DNA of 64,000 bases from Cupriavidus pauculus. GTDB taxonomy: Bacteria; Pseudomonadota; Gammaproteobacteria; Burkholderiales; Burkholderiaceae. Every line of letters begins with the position of its first letter. The stretch's first letter is position 1. The translations under genes and the position numbers were made by a program. Location: NCBI RefSeq assembly GCF_008693385.1, contig NZ_CP044067.1, positions 2,275,501 to 2,339,500 on the forward strand. The letters run 5' to 3'. Below the pieces are notes generated by a model. That model was not told the DNA's origin, ran no database searches, and saw only the letters and a list, made by a program, of their open reading frames with translations. Below, one piece after another: positions 26,567-34,033 of the stretch.

Positions 26567-26803
26567 TCAGTGGCAGGGGAAGCCGAGCAGGTGGCGACCG
26601 TCGTGGACGAATTCGTGCACGTACATCGTGTTGAAGATCGCCGCGGCACCTTCCTCCACGCCGACGAAGTAGATGGCGAGCAACAGCAGGATGCTGCCGA
26701 AGATGGCCCAGGGCAACAGTTCGCGGACGGGAATCGAGACGGGCTCGAGTGCGGGCAATGTCGGGACTGCGCGGGACGAACCGAGCGCGGCGCTGGCGTG
26801 CAT
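26567..26803 (-). CDS. cbtB: CbtB-family cobalt transporter subunit
   Basis: 78-residue small membrane protein with one transmembrane helix (about residues 32-48) and the family's His-rich C-terminus MYVHEFVHDGRHLLGFPCH, likely the cobalt-binding tail. AGGAG sits five bases before the ATG. It is the first gene after the cobalamin riboswitch and is followed closely by cbtA. Confidence 0.9.
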   Translation of the reverse strand: MHASAALGSSRAVPTLPALEPVSIPVRELLPWAIFGSILLLLAIYFVGVEEGAAAIFNTMYVHEFVHDGRHLLGFPCH

Positions 26804-26854
26804 GGAGGCTCCTTGTGGAATGACGCGTTCCGTGATGGATGGCAGGGGATCGAT

Positions 26855-26962
26855 GGAAGGTCTGACTCCCCGTGCCGTGGCATGACCGCCGGCATGGGAT
26901 ACAGTGGCGCGACCGTGCCGGACTCTCACCGGCTTCCTCGCATCGAAATCGGGTGCCATTGT
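26855..26962 (-). promoter_or_regulatory. cobalamin (B12) riboswitch
   Basis: On the minus strand the leader of cbtB shows the cobalamin riboswitch core in order: a GAGGAAGCCGGTG segment, AGTCCGGCACGGTCGC, then the B12 box GCGCCACTGTATCCC (complement of 26896-26910). A late GGGGAGTCAGACC element ends about 50 bp before the cbtB start. Binding of adenosylcobalamin should reduce expression of cbtB, cbtA and probably the downstream uptake genes. The exact ends are approximate. The promoter must lie upstream, within the divergent gene's coding region. Confidence 0.93.
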
Positions 26963-26967
26963 AGAGC

Positions 26968-27411
26968 ATGACCGTCCAACTCACCTTGTTATGCCAGCCT
27001 GCCCCGGCCGCCCTGCGCGCGGGCGTCTTTCCATCCGGCGGCGATGCGCGGGTCGATGACCGCATCGAGCCCGCGCTTCGCGACGTGGACTACGGCCGCT
27101 GGGCCGGACGGTCGCTGAAGGAAGTGGCCGATGCCGAGCCCGACGCGTTCGCACGCTGGCTCGCCGATCCGGATTTCGATGGCCATGGCGGCGAGTCGCT
27201 CGCCGCCATGCGGGCGCGCGTCTCGCAGTGGTTTGCGGCGACGGTCTGGGACGATGGCCACAGGCAGGCCGTCCTGCCCGCGAACGTGGTCAGGGCCTGC
27301 GTGCTGGAGTTGCTGCAGGCGCCGATGTCCGCGTTCTGGCATCTGGATGTGGCACCGGGCGTGAAGATCGTGCTGTCGATGCGGCAGGGGCACTGGCGCG
27401 TACAGCTTTGA
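26968..27411 (+). CDS. degenerate histidine-phosphatase-family protein
   Basis: 147-residue member of the phosphoglycerate mutase / CobC-like family. The scaffold is recognisable from ALRDVDYGRWAGRSLKEV, DAFARWLADPDFDGHGGES and AAMRARVSQWF. However the catalytic R-H-G near the N-terminus is replaced (LTLLCQPAP) and the second histidine region reads LPANVVRACVLELL without histidine. It should therefore not act as a phosphatase by the usual phospho-histidine route. It is divergent from the riboswitch-cbtBA genes and starts a few bases from the riboswitch end, so it is probably part of B12/cobalt metabolism, perhaps as a non-enzymatic relative of CobC. Confidence 0.7.
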   Translation: MTVQLTLLCQPAPAALRAGVFPSGGDARVDDRIEPALRDVDYGRWAGRSLKEVADAEPDAFARWLADPDFDGHGGESLAAMRARVSQWFAATVWDDGHRQAVLPANVVRACVLELLQAPMSAFWHLDVAPGVKIVLSMRQGHWRVQL

Positions 27412-28725
27412 TTACCGCGCCGATGCGTGCCGCTCCCACAGGCGGCTGGTCATGACCGAGCCCGACACCGCGAGGATCATCGGCACCAGGAAGTTGTGAT
27501 TGACCTGCGTGAACTCGGCCACGAGTACCACCGCCGTCAGCGGCATGCGCTGCGACGTGGCCAGGAATGCCGCGGCGCCGACGAGCGCGAATGCGCCGAG
27601 CGGCACGCCCGGCCACGCGACACTCCAGAGTCCGCCGAGCACGATGGCCATCAGCGCGCCATTGGCGAGCCCCGGCGTCAGCAGGCCGCCGCTCGCGCCC
27701 GCGCGCAGGCTGCCCACGGTCACCAGCACCTTGAGCACCAGCAGCGTGGCGGCCAGGCCGATGGCGAACTGGCTGTCGAACGCAAGCTGCGCGGCACCCT
27801 TGCCGTTGCCGAGCAACTGCGGAAAGTACATCGCGAGCGCGCCCAGTATCGTGAAATTGACGACCGCGTAGACGGGCAACTGCCAGCCGCGCGCGGCGTG
27901 GTTACGCGCGGCGTTGGCCAACTGGATAAAGGCGTGGCCGGCGAGGCCGAACAATGGGCCGCAGACGAGCGCCCACACCACGAGGCTTGCGGTTGGGAGG
28001 AAGCTTGGGACCGCGTACTGGATCTCCGCGCCGAGGCCGAGCCACGCGACGCCCGCGGCGATCGCCGACGTGGCCATCGCCAGGCACGCGGCCTGCCAGT
28101 TGAACGTGACCAGCAACACTTCCATCGTGAAGACGGCGCCGCCGAGCGGAACGTTGTAGACGGCCGCGAGGCCGGCCCCCGCGCCGCACGCGACGATCAT
28201 CCGGCGCTGCTCGGACGTGAGGCCGGTGCGCGCGGACAGCCAGCTTGCGAACAGCGCGCCGATCTCGCGCGGCGCTACTTCCCGGCCGAGCGGCGAGCCC
28301 ATGGCAACGGTGACGATCTGCAGCAGCGCATGCGCGATCGTCGTGCCCGGGGGCATCGGGCGCGCATCGGAATCCACGGTCTGCTTGACGCTCACGAGCG
28401 GCCGGCCGAAGCGATAGATCGCCCACCAGCCGAAGCCCGCGACGAGGCCGCATAGCACCAGCACGATCAGCCGCCGCTGCGCGGAGGCATGCGTCACCCC
28501 GACCAGAAAGCTTTCCGTCCCGATCGTGAAATCGAGGCTGTAGCCGTACGCCATGTGCTGGACCTTGTGCAGCAGCAACGCCAGCAGCATGCCGCCCAGA
28601 CCCGCGCCGATACCCGTGAGGATCGTCACGACACCGAGCTTCATCGAGAAGCGCGGCGCGATCGCGCCGACGGTGGGGCTGGGGTTGTCGGTGGCGGCGA
28701 GCGGAGCGGTGTCGGAAGGCTTCAT
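27412..28725 (-). CDS. ClC-family chloride channel/transporter
   Basis: 437-residue inner-membrane ClC protein with about ten or more hydrophobic segments. Selectivity-filter regions are recognisable: GSPLGREVAP (canonical G-R-E-G-P, here altered) and GASGGLLTPGL. The first conserved serine loop, G-S-G-I-P, is not clear. It may conduct or exchange chloride or fluoride. The ATG at 28725 is chosen for the usual N-terminal length; an upstream ATG at 28767 is possible. It converges on the histidine-phosphatase-like gene with no gap. Confidence 0.85.
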   Translation of the reverse strand: MKPSDTAPLAATDNPSPTVGAIAPRFSMKLGVVTILTGIGAGLGGMLLALLLHKVQHMAYGYSLDFTIGTESFLVGVTHASAQRRLIVLVLCGLVAGFGWWAIYRFGRPLVSVKQTVDSDARPMPPGTTIAHALLQIVTVAMGSPLGREVAPREIGALFASWLSARTGLTSEQRRMIVACGAGAGLAAVYNVPLGGAVFTMEVLLVTFNWQAACLAMATSAIAAGVAWLGLGAEIQYAVPSFLPTASLVVWALVCGPLFGLAGHAFIQLANAARNHAARGWQLPVYAVVNFTILGALAMYFPQLLGNGKGAAQLAFDSQFAIGLAATLLVLKVLVTVGSLRAGASGGLLTPGLANGALMAIVLGGLWSVAWPGVPLGAFALVGAAAFLATSQRMPLTAVVLVAEFTQVNHNFLVPMILAVSGSVMTSRLWERHASAR

Positions 28726-28783
28726 GCTGACGTCAGGAGGAACGGATGGCGCACCGCATGGTGCCATATCGGGCGCATGTCGG

Positions 28784-29593
28784 TCATCGAAGCGCGTCCA
28801 CGCCGGTGGTTTCGGAAAAATAGCGCGCCGGCGGCTTGCCCATCGCCTTGCGGAACATCGTGATGAACGCGCTCACGGATTCATAGCCGAGGTCCTCGGC
28901 CACGCGTTGGACGCGCGCCCCCGCGGAAAGTTTGCCGAGCGCCACGACGATATGCAGTTGCTGGCGCCATCGGCCGAACGTCATGCCCGTCTCCCGCTGG
29001 ATCAGCCGCGTCAGCGTGCGCTCGCTCACCGCAACGTGCTCGGCCCATTCCCTTGCCGTGCGCCGATCGTCGGGACGCGCGGCGAGCGCGTCGGCGATGC
29101 GCCGGAGCCTCGCATCTTCCGAGATGGGAAAGTAGAGCCGCTCCACCTTCATTTGCGCGAGCTCCTCGAGCAATACGCCGACCATGCGGGCGGTGCGGCT
29201 GCCCTCGTCATAGTCCTGCGGGTCGGCCGCGATGCGCAGGATCAGTTCGCGCAGCAACGGGCTGATGGAGAGCGTGCAGCATTCTTCGGGCAGCGCCGCG
29301 GCCGTCGGCTCCACGCAAAGCAGGCACAGGTCGGTGTCCGCGGTGACGCGCATCAGGTGCGGCCGCCCGCCGGGGATCCACACGCCGCAATGCGGCGGCA
29401 CCATCCAGAGCCCTGTGGGCACTTCGCAAATGACGCTGCCGCGCAGCGCCACCACGAGTTGCCCCTTGCGATGGCGATGCATCGATGGATCGCGGTCGCC
29501 GCGCAAGGCGTGGGCACGCAATGCGATGGCGGGCTGCGCGATGCGATCGAGATCGTTCTGCGCGCGCATCTCGGCAAGGACTGACGGGGACAT
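28784..29593 (-). CDS. AraC-family regulator, NimR-like
   Basis: 269-residue AraC regulator with an N-terminal cupin sensing domain (HRKGQLVVALRGSV, then a P-P-H-C-G-V-W-I-P-G segment) and a C-terminal double helix-turn-helix (AEHVAVSERTLTRL to ESVSAFITMFRKAMG). It is divergent from an MFS exporter of the CynX/NimT family with an 88-bp gap. That is the arrangement of E. coli NimR and NimT, where NimR represses the exporter. By analogy it probably senses a toxic compound and controls its neighbour. Confidence 0.82.
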   Translation of the reverse strand: MSPSVLAEMRAQNDLDRIAQPAIALRAHALRGDRDPSMHRHRKGQLVVALRGSVICEVPTGLWMVPPHCGVWIPGGRPHLMRVTADTDLCLLCVEPTAAALPEECCTLSISPLLRELILRIAADPQDYDEGSRTARMVGVLLEELAQMKVERLYFPISEDARLRRIADALAARPDDRRTAREWAEHVAVSERTLTRLIQRETGMTFGRWRQQLHIVVALGKLSAGARVQRVAEDLGYESVSAFITMFRKAMGKPPARYFSETTGVDALR

Positions 29594-29603
29594 GGATGAC
29601 CGG

Positions 29604-29634
29604 ATTTAGCGATATCTTGTCAGGATAGCTAAAT
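29604..29634. promoter_or_regulatory. inverted repeat between nimR-like and nimT-like genes
   Basis: ATTTAGC at 29604-29610 and its complement GCTAAAT at 29628-29634, 17 bp apart, lie in the middle of the 88-bp divergent gap. They are the only long AT-rich symmetry there and probably the operator of the NimR-like protein. Confidence 0.5.
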
Positions 29635-29681
29635 TCATGCCGTACGGCCATCGATAAGCTGACTCCCATGTTGCCCACCCC

Positions 29682-30956
29682 ATGAGAGTTCCGACCATGA
29701 CAACCGAAACGAAGCGGACTGGCACACGGTCCCAGATCGCGCTGCTTGCCGGCATCTTGCTGATCGCGGCCAACCTGCGCGCGCCGTTCACGAGCATTGC
29801 CCCGCTGCTGGAAACGCTGAAGCAGACCTTCGACCTGAGCGCCACGCAGGCGGGCCTCCTGATCACGCTGCCGCTGCTGTCGTTCTCGGCGGTGTCGCCG
29901 TTCGCGGCCGGTATCGCGCGCCGGCTCGGCCTCGAGCGCGCGCTGTTTCTCGCGCTCGGCATCATCGCCGCGGGCATTGCGGTCCGGTCGAGCGGCCACG
30001 CCGCGCCGCTTTATGCGGGCACCGCGATCGTCGGCAGCGGGATTGCGATCGGCAACGTGCTGCTGCCGAGCCTGCTCAAGCGCGATTTCCCCGACAAGGT
30101 GGCCGCGCTCACGGCCGTGTATGTGCTGACGATGGGTATCGCGGCGGCGAGCGCTTCCGCGCTGGCGGTACCGCTGTCTCGTCTCGCGGGCTTCGACTGG
30201 CGCGTCGTGGCCGCGGCCGCGCTCGTATTGCAGGCGATTGCCGCCGTCGTGTGGCTGCCCCAGCTGTCGCGCGGCGCTCCGAAGGCAACCGCGGCACCAG
30301 CGGCAGCCGCTCTCGAAGCTTCCTCGCGCGCGCTCTGGCGCTCGCCGCTCGCGTGGCAGGTCACGCTGTTCCTCGGGCTCGACTGCTTCCTCTATTACGT
30401 GGGCGTGAGCTGGCTGCCCGCGATCCTGCGCGATGGCGGTTATTCCGCCGGGCAGGCCGGTTCTTTCCACGGCGTGCTGCTGCTGGCCACCGCGTTGCCG
30501 GGGCTGCTGCTGATTCCGCTGGTGCCGCGCATGCGCGATCAGCGCGCGCTCGCGGCGATGCTGTCGCTGAGTATGTCGGTCGGCCTTGGCGGTCTGCTGC
30601 TCGCCCCGCAGTGGGCCGTGCTGTGGATTCTCTGCTTCGGGTTCGGCGCCGGCGGCGGCCTGATTCTCGCGCTCGCCTTTATCAGCTTGCGCACGTCGGG
30701 CGCGGGCCAGGCCGCGGCGTTGTCGGGCATGGCGCAGTGCATCGGCTATCTGCTTGCGGCGGGTGGTCCGCCGCTGGTCGGTCTGCTGCACGACGGGTCG
30801 GGCCACTGGACGCTGCCGTTGCTGCTGTGCGTGGCGGTGGGTGTGGCGATGGCGGGGGTGGGGATGTTCGCGGGGCGTTCGATCCGGATCGATACGGCAA
30901 AGACCCCGCTCCCGGCGAGGGAGCGGGCAAGACCGATCAGCGCGCGGTCAGCCTGA
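29682..30956 (+). CDS. MFS exporter, CynX/NimT family
   Basis: 424-residue inner-membrane MFS protein with 12 predicted membrane segments. The opening LLIAANLRAPFTSIAPLL is typical of the CynX/NimT group. It probably uses proton motive force to expel a small organic compound; E. coli NimT exports 2-nitroimidazole and CynX is linked to cyanate. It is divergent from an AraC regulator of NimR type. An internal ATG at 29697 is an alternative start. The 3' end overlaps the convergent AhpD-like gene by 20 bp. Confidence 0.84.
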   Translation: MRVPTMTTETKRTGTRSQIALLAGILLIAANLRAPFTSIAPLLETLKQTFDLSATQAGLLITLPLLSFSAVSPFAAGIARRLGLERALFLALGIIAAGIAVRSSGHAAPLYAGTAIVGSGIAIGNVLLPSLLKRDFPDKVAALTAVYVLTMGIAAASASALAVPLSRLAGFDWRVVAAAALVLQAIAAVVWLPQLSRGAPKATAAPAAAALEASSRALWRSPLAWQVTLFLGLDCFLYYVGVSWLPAILRDGGYSAGQAGSFHGVLLLATALPGLLLIPLVPRMRDQRALAAMLSLSMSVGLGGLLLAPQWAVLWILCFGFGAGGGLILALAFISLRTSGAGQAAALSGMAQCIGYLLAAGGPPLVGLLHDGSGHWTLPLLLCVAVGVAMAGVGMFAGRSIRIDTAKTPLPARERARPISARSA

Positions 30957-31482
30957 CGCCGGGGAAATCCACGGGCACGTCGAACGCGACGTTGATGTAG
31001 TTGGTGAAGAGGTTCAGCGCGACGTGCGCGACGATCTCGACCACTTCTTCATTGCTGAAACCGGCGGCGCGTACCGCGGCGACATCGGCTTCCGCCACCT
31101 GGCCGCGCTGCTCGACGACCTTGAGCGCGAACGTCAGCGCGGCGGCCGTCTTAGGGTCGTCCGAGCGGCCGCCTTGCGCGGCGGCCATGTCGGCGGTCGA
31201 CGCACCGGCCTTGCGACCCAGCGCCGTATGCGCGGCCAGACAGTATTCGCAACGGTTACGGTCGGCGATCGCCACGGCGATCTTCTCGCCCAGCTGGGCC
31301 GGAATCACGCCGCCGCCGAGCGCGCCGAAGGCGCCCCACATCGACTTGAGCGCGGCCGGCGAATCGGCCACGGCGCGGAACATGTTGGGCGTGGTGCCGA
31401 AGGCGCCGTGAATCCGGGCCAGCGTCTCGACGCTGCCGGCGGGGGCGGTTTGCTGGTCGAGCAGGGGGATACGTGCGGTCAT
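30937..31482 (-). CDS. AhpD-like carboxymuconolactone decarboxylase-family protein
   Basis: 181-residue protein of the AhpD/CMD fold with the peroxidase-type motif CEYCLAAH (two cysteines and a histidine, about residues 78-85). These form the proton-relay/redox centre of AhpD-like alkylhydroperoxidases. AAAGGAA precedes the ATG. It is divergent from an AraC regulator over 135 bp containing direct repeats at 31568-31598. Likely an antioxidant or reactive-electrophile defence protein controlled by that regulator. Confidence 0.83.
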   Translation of the reverse strand: MTARIPLLDQQTAPAGSVETLARIHGAFGTTPNMFRAVADSPAALKSMWGAFGALGGGVIPAQLGEKIAVAIADRNRCEYCLAAHTALGRKAGASTADMAAAQGGRSDDPKTAAALTFALKVVEQRGQVAEADVAAVRAAGFSNEEVVEIVAHVALNLFTNYINVAFDVPVDFPGVRLTAR

Positions 31483-31567
31483 GATGGCTTCCTTTCATTC
31501 GGTGGTGGCGGACGGCGGTTGCTGTCCCTGGAAGCCAGTATGGTTGTCGGCGCTGTACGCTAAGATA

Positions 31568-31598
31568 CAATTCGTCCGGAATATGTATCAATTCGTCC
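31568..31598. promoter_or_regulatory. direct repeat pair, 21-bp period, likely AraC sites
   Basis: CAATTCGTCC occurs at 31568-31577 and again at 31589-31598, exactly 21 bp apart (two helical turns), which is how AraC-family proteins bind. It lies between the divergent ahpD-like and araC-like genes, about 20 bp before the regulator start. Confidence 0.6.
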
Positions 31599-31617
31599 AG
31601 CCAGTCCAGTCACCGCC

Positions 31618-32508
31618 ATGGCCGCTTCCTCGTCACCCGTCACCGCCCAGGACCGCCTCTCCGCCGTGCTCGAGCGGTTCCGCGTACGGGCACACCTGTT
31701 CTACAACGGACCGCTCTGCGGCCTGACCACATTCGACGAGAAGGGCCGGGGCTTTCTCCATGTCATGCGCGAAGGAGAGATGGAGGTCACGCACAGCACG
31801 CGCGGCCTGCCGCGCCGGCTGCATGTCAGGGAACCGACGCTGCTGTTCTACCCGCGCCATGCGGTGCATCGCTTCCACAATCCGCCGGCCGACGGTTCCC
31901 AGTTCACCTGCGCGACGCTCGAGTTCGCGGGGGGTGCCATGAACCCGATCGCGCGGGCGCTGCCGCCGCTGATTGCACTGCCGCTTGCCCGGGTGCAAGG
32001 CCTGTCGCCCGCGCTGGACCTGCTGTTCGCCGAGACCGAGCAGGTGCGTTGCGGCCAGCGGCTGCTGGCGGACCGGCTGTTCGAGGTCGTGCTGATTCAG
32101 CTGCTGCGCTGGCTGCTCGACCATCCGGATGAGGCCGGCGTCCAGCCGGGCCTGATCACGGGACTGTCCGATCCGCGGCTCGCGCGCGCGCTGATCGCGA
32201 TGCACGAGGCGCCCGGCGACGCATGGAATCTCGAGCGGATGGCGCAATGCGCGGGCATGTCTCGCAGCGCGTTCGCCGCGGCATTCCGCGACGTGGTGGG
32301 CCAGACCCCCGCCGACTATCTGTCCGACTGGCGCGTCAGCCTGGCCCAGGCGCGGCTGCGCGACGGCACGCCGGTCAAGCGGCTGGCCGACGAACTCGGC
32401 TACGCCAACCCGTCGGCCCTGTCGCGCGCGTTCCAGGCCAAGGTCGGGCAATCGCCCCGCGAATGGCTGCGGGGCGAAGCCGAAGGTCAGGACTCACATT
32501 CGACTTAA
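31618..32508 (+). CDS. AraC-family regulator with cupin_6-type sensor
   Basis: 296-residue regulator. The N-terminal half is a cupin of the type common beside AhpD-like and oxidoreductase genes (FYNGPLCG near residue 28, FYPRHAVHRFHNP near residue 80). The C-terminal half is the AraC double helix-turn-helix (NLERMAQCAGMSRSAFAAAF, then DELGYANPSALSRAFQ). Likely controls the divergent AhpD-like gene through the direct repeats between them. Its stop codon overlaps the convergent lipoprotein stop. Confidence 0.85.
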   Translation: MAASSSPVTAQDRLSAVLERFRVRAHLFYNGPLCGLTTFDEKGRGFLHVMREGEMEVTHSTRGLPRRLHVREPTLLFYPRHAVHRFHNPPADGSQFTCATLEFAGGAMNPIARALPPLIALPLARVQGLSPALDLLFAETEQVRCGQRLLADRLFEVVLIQLLRWLLDHPDEAGVQPGLITGLSDPRLARALIAMHEAPGDAWNLERMAQCAGMSRSAFAAAFRDVVGQTPADYLSDWRVSLAQARLRDGTPVKRLADELGYANPSALSRAFQAKVGQSPREWLRGEAEGQDSHST

Positions 32509-33035
32509 ACCGCGACACGCGTGGTGCCGTCGTAGCCCGAGATCAGGCGCACCGGCTGGCCGGGGTAGAACTGGCCGGCAGACGCCGGCTGCGTGATCGA
32601 CTGCATGCGGCCGTCGGGCGTGCGCACCGTGATCTCCAGACCCTGCGTGCGTTCGACGTGCGACTGGATCGCGTTACCGGCAAGCGCGCCGCCGAGGCCG
32701 CCGGCCACGCCGGCGAGCAGCGAACCATGGCCGTGGCCGATGGCGCTGCCGGCCACGGCGCCGAGCAGGCCGCCGCCGATCGTGCCGAACAGGCTCGAGG
32801 CCTGCGAGCTATTGTCGATCAGCACCGGACGGACCGATTCGACGCGGGCGGTCTGCACATAGTCGGCACGCTGCACTTGAGAGGCCGAGTAGATCGGCTC
32901 CTGCGGGTTGAGGCTGGCGCAGCCGGTGACCGTGAATGTGGCGGCCATGACGGCGCCGACGAGCGTGGCGGCCCGCAGGGCGCGGCCGGCGGTGCTGGTG
33001 GTGGCGGTGGTGGTAGTGGCAGTGGCGGTGTTCAT
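32505..33035 (-). CDS. glycine-zipper outer-membrane lipoprotein (SlyB/Pcp-like)
   Basis: 176-residue lipoprotein. The signal peptide ends in a lipobox VTGC with lipidation at Cys39. The mature part has a glycine-zipper 2TM segment (IGGGLLGAVAGSAIGHGHG and AGGLGGALAGNAI, about residues 85-120), typical of SlyB-like envelope proteins. The first 16 residues are an unusual Thr/Ala run (TATATTTTATT) encoded by near-tandem ACT/GCC codons, prone to slippage. Function in envelope integrity is a family inference. Confidence 0.82.
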   Translation of the reverse strand: MNTATATTTTATTSTAGRALRAATLVGAVMAATFTVTGCASLNPQEPIYSASQVQRADYVQTARVESVRPVLIDNSSQASSLFGTIGGGLLGAVAGSAIGHGHGSLLAGVAGGLGGALAGNAIQSHVERTQGLEITVRTPDGRMQSITQPASAGQFYPGQPVRLISGYDGTTRVAV

Positions 33036-33208
33036 CTTGTTTCCCCTGACAAGCGTTGGTTGAGAACAAGATTACGAAGCGAGAATGAGCCGAAAATGAG
33101 ATACGTGCAGACCACACGGGCACGGCGTGCGATCTGGCAAAAATGCTTCAAGTGACGCTAAAGCTGTCTGGACATGTCACCGTTAATCGCTTGTCAATCA
33201 CCATTCCC

Positions 33209-34030
33209 ATGCCCCCTATGGCTACGTCCTCCTCGCTCGGATCGCTTGCAGGCCTCAATCTCGACACGCTGATGGCCAACATCCAGCGCCAACAGAGCGG
33301 TCGGCTGGGCAATCTGGCGCAGCAAGAGCAGTCGTATACGGCAAAGCTTTCGGGCTACGGCAAGGTGATCAACGCGCTGAGCAGCCTCAAGACGGCGGCG
33401 GGGGGCCTCGGCAAAACGGGCCTGTTCGACCCCGTCGGCAACGATCCCGCGACGGCCAGGCCGGACGCTGGCAAGATCAAGTCGGCCGTGAAGGCGTTCG
33501 TGGCGTCGTACAACGCGGCCCAGAAAGTGGTCTCGGATCTCGGTGCCTACGACAAGGATGCCAAGGCCGGCGCGGCGCTGTTCGGCGACAAGGCGCTGAG
33601 CGACGTGCAGTCGCAGCTGCGCAAGGCTTTCGACAATATTCCCGGCGGCTCGCTCGCGGACATGGGTCTGTCGTTCGACAAGGACGGCGCGCTCCAGCTC
33701 GACGAGGCCAGGCTCGACGGCGCTATCCAGAGCAATCCGAAAGGCGTGAAGCAGTTCTTCGTGGGCGATGACGGCACGTCCGGTCTGAGCGGCCGCATGT
33801 CGGCGCTCACTACCACGTTGACCGGCAAGAATAGCCCGCTGACCCAGGCGTCCGACAAGGCGAGCGACATGCTTGCGCTGCTTGGCCGGAACCAGGATGA
33901 AGAGGCCGATCGCGTGACCGCGCTGATGGCTAGCTATCGCGCGCAGTTCCAGCGGCTGAGCCTGCTCTACAACGACATGGGCGTGGCCAGCGCGTTCATG
34001 TCGGACCAGCTGGCTGTGCTGAAGGGTTGA
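33209..34030 (+). CDS. miniature orphan FliD-like (flagellar cap) protein
   Basis: 273-residue protein. Residues about 4-65 match the N-terminal coiled region of FliD (LGSLAGLNLDTLMANIQRQQ, then QEQSYTAKLSGYGKVINALSSL). Residues about 85-270 match the C-terminal FliD region (IKSAVKAFVASYNAAQKVV, GLSFDKDGALQLDEARLDGAI, DRVTALMASYRAQFQRLS). The large middle domains D2/D3, normally 150-250 residues, are missing, so the two ends meet directly. No flagellar genes are near. Starts at 33209 and 33218 are both possible. A cap for a different filament, a decoy or a remnant are the options. Confidence 0.75.
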   Translation: MPPMATSSSLGSLAGLNLDTLMANIQRQQSGRLGNLAQQEQSYTAKLSGYGKVINALSSLKTAAGGLGKTGLFDPVGNDPATARPDAGKIKSAVKAFVASYNAAQKVVSDLGAYDKDAKAGAALFGDKALSDVQSQLRKAFDNIPGGSLADMGLSFDKDGALQLDEARLDGAIQSNPKGVKQFFVGDDGTSGLSGRMSALTTTLTGKNSPLTQASDKASDMLALLGRNQDEEADRVTALMASYRAQFQRLSLLYNDMGVASAFMSDQLAVLKG

Positions 34031-34033
34031 AGT

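Noticed and set aside
29208..30806. 532-codon minus-strand frame opposite the MFS exporter
   Set aside because: Arg/Gln-rich reversed sequence over a clear 12-segment membrane protein.
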